Assembly: GCA_000380705.1 (NCBI GenBank)
Contig: AQYM01000020.1
Span: 13,600 to 20,732, forward strand
Reading direction: 5' to 3'
Length of the DNA: 7,133 nt
From: Crenarchaeota archaeon SCGC AAA471-B05
GTDB taxonomy: Archaea > Thermoproteota > Thermoprotei > Gearchaeales > Gearchaeaceae
Shown here: positions 1 through 6,362 of the stretch, one piece after another
Numbering within the stretch: position 1 is the first letter of the stretch
Layout: each line of letters opens with the position of its first letter
Notes under the pieces: generated by a model
Databases searched by the model: none
Seen by the model: only the letters and a program-made list of their open reading frames with translations
What the model was told of the DNA's origin: nothing
Position numbers and translations under genes: made by a program

Positions 1-212
1 TTCAGTTAGATTCTATTTCTATAGAGATAATGAGAACATTAAAAGAGAAAGGTCCTCTTAAGCCTGGTGAAATAGTTAAAACATTGAATAGAGGAAGAAC
101 AACAATATGGAGAAAAATAAACCGTCTGATGGAAGAAAATTTGGTGGAATTTGACAGTAGGATAAAAAGGTATAAAATAACCGAAATTGGAAGTGCATTT
201 ACCTATTTCTGA
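1..212 (+). CDS. winged-helix transcriptional regulator, C-terminal part (probable Csa3-family CRISPR regulator), 5' truncated by window edge
   Basis: The reading frame is open from base 3 with no stop upstream, so this is the last 69 codons of a longer gene. The visible protein is a MarR/ArsR-like winged helix: helix 1 (IEIMRTLKEKGPL), helix 2 (KPGEIVKTL), recognition helix (RGRTTIWRKINRLMEENLV) and a short wing (EFDSRIKRYKITEIG). Csa3 proteins of crenarchaea have an N-terminal CARF ligand-binding domain and exactly such a C-terminal DNA-binding domain, and in Sulfolobus the Csa3b paralogue is known to control the adjacent I-A interference operon. Its place 59 bp upstream of csa5, on the same strand, supports that identity. 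The CARF domain would lie outside the window, so the family call rests on context and fold only. The Met codon at 30 sits inside helix 1 and is not the start. Confidence 0.7.
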   Translation, partial: QLDSISIEIMRTLKEKGPLKPGEIVKTLNRGRTTIWRKINRLMEENLVEFDSRIKRYKITEIGSAFTYF

Positions 213-218
213 TAATAA

Positions 219-223
219 TTTTT
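219..223 (+). terminator. possible short T-tract terminator after the wHTH gene
   Basis: A run of five T follows seven bases after the regulator's stop codon. Archaeal transcription often ends at oligo-T tracts without a hairpin. The run is short, and a weak or read-through terminator is as likely. Confidence 0.2.
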
Positions 224-233
224 CACATCTGAG

Positions 234-250
234 GAACAAAAATTTTTATA
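234..250 (+). promoter_or_regulatory. archaeal BRE/TATA promoter of the csa5-cas8a2 operon
   Basis: An A-rich BRE-like element (GAACAAAAA, 234-242) is followed directly by TTTTTATA (243-250). The centre of the TATA box is about 25 bases before the csa5 ATG at 272, which is the usual distance from TATA to transcription start in Sulfolobales. The transcript is therefore expected to start at or within a base or two of the ATG, making csa5 leaderless. GGAG at 257-260 looks like a Shine-Dalgarno sequence but would then lie upstream of the RNA start. Confidence 0.6.
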
Positions 251-255
251 TTTGT
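236..255. promoter_or_regulatory. imperfect palindrome over the TATA box, candidate operator
   Basis: ACAAA (236-240) and TTTGT (251-255) form a perfect 5-bp inverted repeat; two of the inner positions also pair, so 7 of 10 base pairs are symmetric across 20 bp. The palindrome spans the BRE/TATA region, so a protein bound here would block TBP/TFB. Csa3b is reported to act on imperfect palindromes in the promoter of the I-A interference operon, and a wHTH gene lies immediately upstream; that this is its site is inference. A/T-rich promoters give such symmetry by chance fairly often. Confidence 0.35.
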
Positions 256-271
256 AGGAGATAGTTTTATT

Positions 272-724
272 ATGGCTGAGATATATAAAGAAGGTAGAGA
301 AAATATAATACGAAGACATATAAGAGTAAGAAACCTTCTAGCTAGCGTAGCTTTGGCAATGGGTCATTATACTTTACTTGATAGATTGAACAATGCTGTA
401 AGCATAGATGCTGTTCAAAAAACGATATATGAAGCAGCTCGGATAGTTGAGACTTTGATAAAGCAAGGAAAAGTAAAGGAAGTAAAGGAAGAAAAGGAAG
501 AAGGCAAACCTTACATATTCATTCGTATAGATAATGATGAATATAAGTTTTACGGAACTTTGCCTTCATCTTCAGACATCGATGATTTTCTGGCGGAATC
601 TATAAAGGATGTGAGAATAGCCAGAATAATAGGTGCTTCAGCAATGGGTCTTATAGCAAGCGTAATAGAAAGTGAAAGTAAGGAGAAAGCCGCTAGTCAA
701 GGTGTATTAGGTGGTGCAACATGA
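272..724 (+). CDS. csa5: Csa5 / Cas11a, small subunit of type I-A Cascade
   Basis: The 150-residue protein matches the size and character of Sulfolobales Csa5: a helical N-terminal part (YKEGRENIIRRHIRVRNLL, then VQKTIYEAARIVETLIKQG), a charged central loop of Lys/Glu repeats (about residues 66-78), a short beta segment (PYIFIRIDNDEYKFYG) and a helical C-terminal part with small residues (ASAMGLIASVIES). Csa5 is the Cas11-type small subunit that lines the inner side of the I-A effector complex and is thought to help bind or stabilise R-loop DNA. It is the first gene of the operon, as in known I-A interference cassettes. ATG 272 is the first start codon after the promoter and agrees with leaderless expression. 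The stop codon overlaps the cas7 start (ATGA). Identification is by pattern, length and gene order. Confidence 0.88.
   Translation: MAEIYKEGRENIIRRHIRVRNLLASVALAMGHYTLLDRLNNAVSIDAVQKTIYEAARIVETLIKQGKVKEVKEEKEEGKPYIFIRIDNDEYKFYGTLPSSSDIDDFLAESIKDVRIARIIGASAMGLIASVIESESKEKAASQGVLGGAT
709..713 (+). promoter_or_regulatory. ribosome binding site of cas7 inside csa5
   Basis: AGGTG, a five-base match to the archaeal GAGGTGAT Shine-Dalgarno sequence, ends seven bases before the cas7 ATG. It lies within the last codons of csa5 (Gly-Gly), which suggests cas7 initiates independently as well as by coupling, in keeping with the need for many Cas7 copies per complex. Confidence 0.5.
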
Positions 725-1758
725 AAGGCTTCATAAGTATAGTTTGTAGGGCTTTAATAAATACTGAAAGTCTAAGTGGTGTAGAAACCATAGGAAACTT
801 ATCAAGACATAGAACAGCACCTATAGTTATTCCCAATGGAGATGGTTATACCATTAGATTCGTTCCAGTACTTTCTGGTGAATCCCTTGCTCATTATTAC
901 CAGGAACTTTTGGTAGAACAAGCAGAGAAACTAGGATTACCGCTTAGCCAACGTAGCAGAAGATTGGAATTTTTAAAGTTTAGCGCAGAAAAATTACTAG
1001 AGGAGGAAAATATTGCTGCTGCAAAAAATGAGAATGAAATAAGAAGAGTTGAAGTTGATATTCTCTTAAAAGATTATGTATGTGATGTTGGAGGTTTCTT
1101 ATGTCCTGCAGGAGTTCCTGTTAAAAGAACTTCTTGTTTCCAAGTAGGCTATGCAATTCCGGCAATATATGAAGGAGAAGCATCTGCACTCGAGTCTCAG
1201 TTCCACATGAGGTTTTCCCCTTCTAACATGATAAAAGAAAAAGAAAAAGAAGAAGTTTATCAACAGCCATACAATGTTGAAGTCGCATCTGCTCTCTACA
1301 CTTTCACGTTTACTTTAAATATTAGCAAAATAGGTGTTCCTTCAACTAACTTCGGAGTTAGAGATGAAAGAAAAGAAAAAGAATTAGCTTCTCAAAGAGA
1401 AAATAGAGTTAAAGGTGCTTTAGCAGCTCTGCTTAACTTCTATTCATCTCTAGCATTTGGTGCTAAGCGATCTAGATTCTTGCCTAATATAGAAGTTGTA
1501 TCTTTGGTCGCAACATATAGTACGAATTACCATTTTATAGCAAGCGCTGGAAATAGTAAAAATTACATTTCCTTTACTTTAGAAAGGAAAAATAGATTCT
1601 TAGAAACTCTAAAACATTTAGGTTTTAAATATTCAGATTCAGACATTGAGATCTATGTTTTCGATAAAGAAGGAGCTGCAAAAGATTTGAAAACTTGTAA
1701 GAGTATAGAAGAAGTAATGAGTAACATCATTAAAAGTATTATGGAAAAAGCTAAATAA
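721..1758 (+). CDS. cas7: Cas7 (Csa2/DevR family), crRNA-binding backbone subunit of type I-A Cascade
   Basis: The 345-residue protein starts with the DevR/Csa2 signature: an RRM-like first strand (FISIVCRALINTES) followed by GVETIGNLSRHRTAPIV (residues 20-36), the conserved Csa2 region. Further family features are the central segment PVKRTSCFQVGYAIPA, the FHMRFSP stretch near residue 161, and the late helix RENRVKGALAALLNFYSSLAFGAKRSRFLP. Cas7 copies polymerise along the crRNA spacer to form the helical backbone of the complex. A strongly charged segment IKEKEKEEVY, encoded by a polypurine run near 1233-1255, probably forms an exposed loop. The start overlaps the csa5 stop by four bases and has an AGGTG ribosome binding site. 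The length is close to known Csa2 proteins (somewhat over 300 residues). The gene ends in tandem TAA TAA just before cas5. Confidence 0.92.
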   Translation: MKGFISIVCRALINTESLSGVETIGNLSRHRTAPIVIPNGDGYTIRFVPVLSGESLAHYYQELLVEQAEKLGLPLSQRSRRLEFLKFSAEKLLEEENIAAAKNENEIRRVEVDILLKDYVCDVGGFLCPAGVPVKRTSCFQVGYAIPAIYEGEASALESQFHMRFSPSNMIKEKEKEEVYQQPYNVEVASALYTFTFTLNISKIGVPSTNFGVRDERKEKELASQRENRVKGALAALLNFYSSLAFGAKRSRFLPNIEVVSLVATYSTNYHFIASAGNSKNYISFTLERKNRFLETLKHLGFKYSDSDIEIYVFDKEGAAKDLKTCKSIEEVMSNIIKSIMEKAK

Positions 1759-1761
1759 TAA

Positions 1762-2778
1762 ATGAAGGCACTAAGAGTTGAAGGAGAACTTCATTGGGGT
1801 TTTTGGAGCAGATTTCCAGAGACTAGTAAAATGCAATCTTCTTTTTCAATATTTCCTCCAACAACCTTAATAGGCGCAATTGCTTCAGCTATTTTTAACT
1901 TAGGAATATTGAAAAGCGTAGGAGAAGTTTATGTAGAAAATAAAAAATACGTTAGTCCAGCAGTAATGGTAAAAGATTTCTTTTTAAGTGTCTCAGCATA
2001 TTTTAAACCAAATGTTAAAGGTTTTTCTATTGAAGACATAAATAAGTATATTACTTTACATTTTCATGCATTTGCAAAATCCAACGCCAATTTGCAAATA
2101 AGTCCTGAATATCTGGTTAAAAGTATAGAGGAAATCCCATCCTTAAGTGAGGAAGAAAAGTTAATCGTAGAAGTAATAAAAAAGAAAGGTTACATTGAAC
2201 CTTCAAAGCTTGAAAAAAGGTTAAAAGAAAAATTAAGCAAAGGGCAAATTAGAGCTATCCTACAAAGTTTGAAGAAAAAAGGAATTGTAACTGAGATCGA
2301 AAGGAGATTTTTACCTAAGTATAGGACAGGTGCAATCCTTGTAGGAAAGACCTATTTAAGCGGTAATTTCGTTGCGATATATTTACTAAACGAAGAACAA
2401 ATAGCTAAAGATCTAGCTGGTGAATTAAATAAATTAGTTTTGGCAGCATGGAACATAACAAGAATTGGTAGCAAGGAATCAATAGCTTCGATAAACAACG
2501 TTGAATTATTGGAAGCAAAAAAAATTGATAGTGAAAAAGTTTCTACAATACTTTATTTCCCTAGATTTTTATCTTCAGAAATAATAAGTGGTAAATATTA
2601 TATAGAAACTTTTTGGGAAGGAGGATGGGGAAGAAATTATTATAAAAAGCCTGTAGATTATGTAGTTCCAGGAAGCAAGGTTCCTATAGAAAGCATGCCA
2701 ATTGAAGTTAAACTATCAGATAAAGCTTTAGCATATCAAATCAAAGAAGAAGATGAAGTGCTTATAGTAAAAAGATGA
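1762..2778 (+). CDS. cas5: Cas5 (subtype I-A), crRNA 5'-handle-binding subunit, with internal winged-helix-like segment
   Basis: The N-terminus has the Cas5 pattern: first strand LRVEGELHWGFWSRF, then SSFSIFPPTTLIGAIASAIF, with the PPTTLIGA loop at residues 32-39. The late part (LVLAAWNITRIGSKESIASINNVEL) fits the second half of the RRM-like fold, and the C-terminus is beta-rich. Cas5 caps the crRNA 5' end and pairs with Cas7 and Cas8. At 338 residues it is clearly longer than the roughly 240-260 residues I expect for Cas5a. The excess is largely residues 128-183, which read as a winged helix: LSEEEKLIVEVIKKKG, then PSKLEKRLKEKLS, then KGQIRAILQSLKKKGIVTEIERRF. Whether this is common in the clade cannot be judged here. 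Translation starts three bases after the cas7 stop with no clear Shine-Dalgarno, so reinitiation is likely; the stop overlaps cas3 by ATGA. Confidence 0.85.
   Translation: MKALRVEGELHWGFWSRFPETSKMQSSFSIFPPTTLIGAIASAIFNLGILKSVGEVYVENKKYVSPAVMVKDFFLSVSAYFKPNVKGFSIEDINKYITLHFHAFAKSNANLQISPEYLVKSIEEIPSLSEEEKLIVEVIKKKGYIEPSKLEKRLKEKLSKGQIRAILQSLKKKGIVTEIERRFLPKYRTGAILVGKTYLSGNFVAIYLLNEEQIAKDLAGELNKLVLAAWNITRIGSKESIASINNVELLEAKKIDSEKVSTILYFPRFLSSEIISGKYYIETFWEGGWGRNYYKKPVDYVVPGSKVPIESMPIEVKLSDKALAYQIKEEDEVLIVKR
2143..2310 (+). other. winged-helix-like insertion within Cas5 (residues 128-183)
   Basis: The segment reads as three helices and a short wing: EEEKLIVEVIKKKGYI, PSKLEKRLKEKL, KGQIRAILQSLKKKGIV and TEIERRF. 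The helix-turn-helix spacing and the final hydrophobic-basic wing resemble MarR/PCI-type winged helices, which bind nucleic acid or proteins. It is flanked by sequence that fits the two halves of Cas5, so it looks like a domain insertion rather than a terminal fusion. Fold assignment is by eye. Confidence 0.5.
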
Positions 2779-5171
2779 CGCTTAATTCAATTTACTTGGA
2801 GTTATGTAATGAGAGAGCATGGAAGCCCAGATATTTTATCGAAGAAACTTTAAATAAGCTCGAGAATCTTTTAAAAGAAAATAAGAGATTCGTACTTATA
2901 GCTCGCTTACCTACTGGTTATGGTAAAACTACTATTACAAACGTATTAGCTAGAGCTGCCTTGAAAAATAATCCTTACTTCTGTAGAGTAATTCATGTCT
3001 TGCCGATGAGAAGCATAGCAGACGATGTTTGCTTAGAACTACAAAAAGATAAAATGATTTCCAACCATGTAGCTGTACAACACTTACTAACCCCAGGATC
3101 CCCTTATTTTGCTAAAAAATGTATAGTAACTACTTTAGATACATTTCTATTAAACTTCTTTAAAATACCTACTCCAGAATTAAAGAAAGTATTTCAATAT
3201 GATACTGCTCATTCGGAATTTCCTAGAGCAATGATATATCTTTCAATAGTGATTTTCGATGAATTTCATTTATTCGCAGGTTTAGGTGACATCTCCAATG
3301 AAGGAAAAGCCTTAACGTCTGTAATTGCTTCTATGATCTGCCTTCTCAAAGCTAAAGTACCGATTATTATAATGGGTGCAACCATACCTGACGTATTAAT
3401 TGATAAAATACGTGAGGAAATTAGCATTGTTGGGGGTGAAGTTGAGTCTGTAAACTATGTTTTCGATAAAGATTTAGAATTCGACGAGAAGCTCCGAAAG
3501 AAAAAAAAGAGAATACATATAGAAGAAAAAGATGTGATGGAAATTTTGAATAATATAGATAGTAGCAAAAGTGTGCTTATCGTAGTAAATACCGTTAAAA
3601 AAGCAAAAGAAATTTACAATTCCATAACCAATAAAGAAGAAGTTGGGTTTTTACATGGTAAAATTCCTGAAGCAATAAGAGCTGAAATAATTAAAAAAAT
3701 CAAAAATTCTAAGCCTAGAATATTAATAGCTACTCAAGTTATTGAAGCAGGAGTTAACATAAGTTATGATATACTTATAACAGAACCTTGTCCAATTGAT
3801 AGGTTAATTCAAAGAGCAGGAAGAGTATGTAGATTTGATGAAGAGGAAGGAGACATATATATTTCAAAATTCGAAAAGGATTATATTTACGATGAAAATT
3901 TTGTTAAAACTACTCTAGAGGTTTTGAATCCTAATAAGGGAATTGAAAGAAAGGAAAGTAATGTATTAACTTTTGAGTTCGCTAATCAAGCAATTAATGA
4001 GGTATACAAAATCCCAATAAAGGAATTGAAAGAAATAGATTATGATATGAAAGGTTTTCTTCAAGAATTAGATGCATTACCTATACTTACTTCCAAATAT
4101 GCTAAAGAATTAATAATACGTTATAAAGGTTTCACCGAAAATTTCGGTATAGTAAGTTGCTTTAACGAGAAATATTTAAATAAACTGTATGCAATACCTG
4201 TTAGTGAAAAAGAAGGCTGGGAATTGATAAAAAAACATGGTAAACTGATTGATGCCAATTATAGATTGATCGATTTTAAAGCCAAGCTACGTGAAGTTGA
4301 ATCTCTTTCAATTTATTTACTTGATAAAGGCTATCAAGGAATTGCTATTCCTGAAGAGGAATATATTGAAATAATAGGTTTCCGTCCCAAAATTGATATT
4401 AAAACATCAGCTTCAGCTTCAAAGAATATTTCTAGTTCTCCTTCCCATCATGAAATTTCTAAACCTTGTGCTTTCATTGGACAATCACTTATTAAGCATA
4501 CAGAAAATACGCTCGAAAAGGCTTTAAAAATGAAATATAGTTTCGAAACGATGAGTAAAAGATTTGAAGCATTAGGTATTAATATTAATGCAGAAAGGTT
4601 AGAGAAATTAATAAAAGCAGCTTGTATTCTGCATGACCTAGGTAAAGCAGCGGATGAATATCAAGAAGATTTTTATAATAGCTGTGAGTGCAAAGGTAAA
4701 GTAAGCTTCTATTTGCATGAAGTAGCATCAGCTTACTATGCTTATAAAAAGTTAAAGAGCATTGAAGATTATGAATTAGACACAAAAGAAAGACAATTAA
4801 TAACTCTAGCTATACTTTTTCATATAGCAGGAAAAAATCTGTATGATTTGAAAGATGGTGTTAAAGAGAAGAAGATGAAATGGACTTTTAACAAATATTG
4901 GAAAAGTTTCGAGCATTTGCTTAACAAACATAGAATAAAGGTAGATTATAAATCATCTTCTATTAATACAGAGGAAGCTATGAATTTCTTAGAAGAAATA
5001 GAAGAAATAATCAGAAAAAGGGAATCATATTACTTAAAACTTTACAATTTAATATATAGTGCAATCTGTGTAGGAGATAACTTAGATTCCTACGAATTTA
5101 GAAGAACTGATATATCAGAGAGCAGAAAGATTTTTATTGAGGAATTAAAAGAGGTGATAGCAAATGCTTGA
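2775..5171 (+). CDS. cas3: Cas3, fused SF2 helicase (Cas3') and C-terminal HD nuclease (Cas3'')
   Basis: The 798-residue protein holds a complete set of Cas3 helicase motifs: Walker A PTGYGKTT (46-53), motif Ia-like HVLPMRSIADDV (74-85), Walker B DEFH (162-165), motif III GATIP (201-205), motif V ATQVIEAGVNIS (319-330) and motif VI QRAGRVCR (346-353). An accessory region (about 354-543) and a Ser/Ala/His-rich linker (544-560) lead to an HD domain: H575, H620-D621 with K624 in LHDLGKA, H648 (YLHEVAS), H683 (LFHIAGK) and D768 (GDNLDS). Cas3 is recruited by target-bound Cascade, unwinds DNA and cuts it with metal ions bound by the HD site. The order helicase-then-HD is the reverse of the usual fused Cas3 and follows the cas3'-cas3'' gene order of I-A operons, where the two are normally separate genes. 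The gene overlaps cas5 by 4 bp and cas8a2 by 8 bp. It has no strong ribosome binding site of its own. Confidence 0.95.
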   Translation: MTLNSIYLELCNERAWKPRYFIEETLNKLENLLKENKRFVLIARLPTGYGKTTITNVLARAALKNNPYFCRVIHVLPMRSIADDVCLELQKDKMISNHVAVQHLLTPGSPYFAKKCIVTTLDTFLLNFFKIPTPELKKVFQYDTAHSEFPRAMIYLSIVIFDEFHLFAGLGDISNEGKALTSVIASMICLLKAKVPIIIMGATIPDVLIDKIREEISIVGGEVESVNYVFDKDLEFDEKLRKKKKRIHIEEKDVMEILNNIDSSKSVLIVVNTVKKAKEIYNSITNKEEVGFLHGKIPEAIRAEIIKKIKNSKPRILIATQVIEAGVNISYDILITEPCPIDRLIQRAGRVCRFDEEEGDIYISKFEKDYIYDENFVKTTLEVLNPNKGIERKESNVLTFEFANQAINEVYKIPIKELKEIDYDMKGFLQELDALPILTSKYAKELIIRYKGFTENFGIVSCFNEKYLNKLYAIPVSEKEGWELIKKHGKLIDANYRLIDFKAKLREVESLSIYLLDKGYQGIAIPEEEYIEIIGFRPKIDIKTSASASKNISSSPSHHEISKPCAFIGQSLIKHTENTLEKALKMKYSFETMSKRFEALGININAERLEKLIKAACILHDLGKAADEYQEDFYNSCECKGKVSFYLHEVASAYYAYKKLKSIEDYELDTKERQLITLAILFHIAGKNLYDLKDGVKEKKMKWTFNKYWKSFEHLLNKHRIKVDYKSSSINTEEAMNFLEEIEEIIRKRESYYLKLYNLIYSAICVGDNLDSYEFRRTDISESRKIFIEELKEVIANA
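3926..3949 (+). repeat. CRISPR-repeat-like direct repeat, copy 1, inside cas3
   Basis: This 24-base stretch, made of GAATCCTAATAA then GGG then AATTGAAAG, matches the copy at 4009-4032 in 21 of 24 positions. It ends in the ATTGAAAG that forms the 8-nt crRNA handle of many Sulfolobales, preceded by AATCC and an AAGG core as in the AATCCC...AAGGAATTGAAAG repeat class I recall from Saccharolobus solfataricus, with about three extra bases. It is read as LNPNKGIER, in a different frame from copy 2, so protein repetition does not explain it. Chance in purine-rich coding sequence remains possible. Confidence 0.4.
4009..4032 (+). repeat. CRISPR-repeat-like direct repeat, copy 2, inside cas3
   Basis: The second copy (AAATCCCAATAAA then GG then AATTGAAAG) lies 83 bases after copy 1 start to start, leaving a 59-base interval. 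It is the closer of the two to the Sulfolobales repeat: AATCCCAA, then AAGGAATTGAAAG, apart from two inserted bases. It is read as KIPIKELKE. The Glu-Leu-Lys codons GAA TTG AAA produce the 3' ten bases naturally, which lowers the weight of that part of the match. Confidence 0.4.
5151..5158 (+). promoter_or_regulatory. strong Shine-Dalgarno of cas8a2 inside cas3
   Basis: GAGGTGAT is a full eight-base complement to the usual archaeal 16S rRNA 3' end (AUCACCUC) and ends five bases before the ATG at 5164. It fixes the cas8a2 start inside the end of cas3 and is the best ribosome binding site I find in the window. Confidence 0.85.
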
Positions 5172-6342
5172 AGAAGAGCTTAGAATAGGTTTACCTATTC
5201 AAGGTATAATTAAATATTACATTTATAGTTTTCTTGAACTTTTACCTTCTCAAGAGGTAAAAATAAATTCTTATGACGATCATGTTAAAATATCTTCTTA
5301 TAATTTAATTAAAGTCTATACTAATGCTTTTAAAAGAATCATAGATAGGATTGAAAAATCTAAAAACATATACGAGTCTTTAATTCCTCTTTCTAGTGAC
5401 GATGAAGAAATAATAGAAAAAGTTGGTAAGGAACTAGGAATAGCAAAAGCTGATATTTACGAGATGATTCAACAGTATGTGAAAAATTTGGATAACGGAA
5501 AATATTCTATTGTAGATTTGAGCAATGCATTATATCCATTTTCTATCGGTACCTATTCAGTACCTTCTGTATTTAACATTGAATTTTACGGATTTACTAG
5601 GGGCGCCTATTTCAATGGTAAATATAATTTCAAATATAAGCTCAACTTACATACGTTGATGATTTTGATTGCAGGTTTTATAAATGCAAGGTGTCTGAGA
5701 TTTAGTAAAAAAGGAGAAAGCATTTCAGTATTAATATTTCCTCCATCTTTCAACGAAGTAAAAGATTTCGTTCCGAAAAATAAAGAAGAATGGATATCTA
5801 TTCAATATTTAATAGAAAATGAAGCACAAAAACAGGCTATAACCTCAATATATCCAATTGAAGCATTTATACTTTGGCTGCTAATAAACTTACCTGAGGA
5901 AGTTACTAGCACTGTTAATCTATATCTAGTAGCGATAAGCGAACCTGCAGGTTTAAATCCTGCTTCTCCTATGACAGATTTCTTCATACCAATGCGTACA
6001 TTATCTTTACTTATGGAGGACTTCCTAAAAGGATTAAAGGATAGAGAAGATTATAAGGAAAAACTCAATAAATATTTATTAAAACCTGCACTAAGATATG
6101 GGATTCTAAAGAAGGAAAAGGAAGATCAACTATACGAAGAAGAAGCAATGCGATATGTCAAGTTATTATTCGTGGCATCTCAAAAAAATAGATTATCTGA
6201 AAGGATAGAACTTTTAAATCTCAGCTCACGAAAATATTTATTATTATTAAAAAAATCTACAATAAAAGAATCTGAAGAAAAACTAGCAAAGTTACATTCA
6301 ATGATGAGCCATATTGCAGGAAAGCTTATTAAATCGTATTAA
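5164..6342 (+). CDS. cas8a2: Cas8a2 (Csa4/CsaX-type), large subunit of type I-A Cascade
   Basis: The 392-residue protein is fifth in the operon, where I-A systems place cas8a2, and has a suitable length for Csa4/CsaX. It begins GLPIQGIIKYYIYSFLELLP, has a helical segment near residues 78-115 (DEEIIEKVGKELGIAKADIYEMIQQYV), a central beta-rich part (FSIGTYSVPSVFNIEFYGFTRGAYF, SVLIFPPSF), a hydrophobic helix (ILWLLINLPEEV) and a helical C-terminus (RKYLLLLKKSTIKESEEKLAKLHSMM). Cas8 proteins read the PAM and help open target DNA, and they contact Cas5 at the crRNA 5' end. Cas8 is poorly conserved, so the call leans on context. The start at 5164 is set by a perfect Shine-Dalgarno sequence and overlaps the end of cas3 by eight bases. 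No predicted zinc site or transmembrane segment is evident. Confidence 0.78.
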   Translation: MLEEELRIGLPIQGIIKYYIYSFLELLPSQEVKINSYDDHVKISSYNLIKVYTNAFKRIIDRIEKSKNIYESLIPLSSDDEEIIEKVGKELGIAKADIYEMIQQYVKNLDNGKYSIVDLSNALYPFSIGTYSVPSVFNIEFYGFTRGAYFNGKYNFKYKLNLHTLMILIAGFINARCLRFSKKGESISVLIFPPSFNEVKDFVPKNKEEWISIQYLIENEAQKQAITSIYPIEAFILWLLINLPEEVTSTVNLYLVAISEPAGLNPASPMTDFFIPMRTLSLLMEDFLKGLKDREDYKEKLNKYLLKPALRYGILKKEKEDQLYEEEAMRYVKLLFVASQKNRLSERIELLNLSSRKYLLLLKKSTIKESEEKLAKLHSMMSHIAGKLIKSY

Positions 6343-6356
6343 AATGGCGACAAGAA

Positions 6357-6362
6357 TTTTTT
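6357..6362 (+). terminator. T-tract, possible terminator of the cas operon
   Basis: Six T bases start 15 bases after the cas8a2 stop codon, without a hairpin. This is the sort of U-tract that ends archaeal transcription and would separate the Cascade operon from the downstream genes. Leaky termination is possible. Confidence 0.35.

Noticed and set aside
39..239. Open frame of 66 codons on the - strand
   Set aside because: It lies opposite the winged-helix gene and promoter, and its translation is Phe/Cys/Ser-rich and unlike any real protein in the window.
471..504. GTAAAGGAA-type tandem repeat in csa5
   Set aside because: It is a short purine-rich stretch that codes for a Lys/Glu loop; low-complexity coding explains it.
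3926..4032. A true CRISPR array
   Set aside because: Only two imperfect copies exist, they are inside an intact conserved gene, and the 59-base interval is longer than normal spacers; no tandem array is visible anywhere in the window.
4585..4785. Open frame of 66 codons on the - strand
   Set aside because: It is fully opposite the conserved HD domain of cas3 and has no recognisable motif.
5802..5987. Open frame of 61 codons on the - strand
   Set aside because: It lies inside cas8a2 on the opposite strand, with no ribosome binding site and no family resemblance.
272..6342. Subtype I-D or I-B instead of I-A
   Set aside because: No Cas10d-like gene or Cas8b is present, and csa5 with csa2-type cas7 in this order is specific to I-A.
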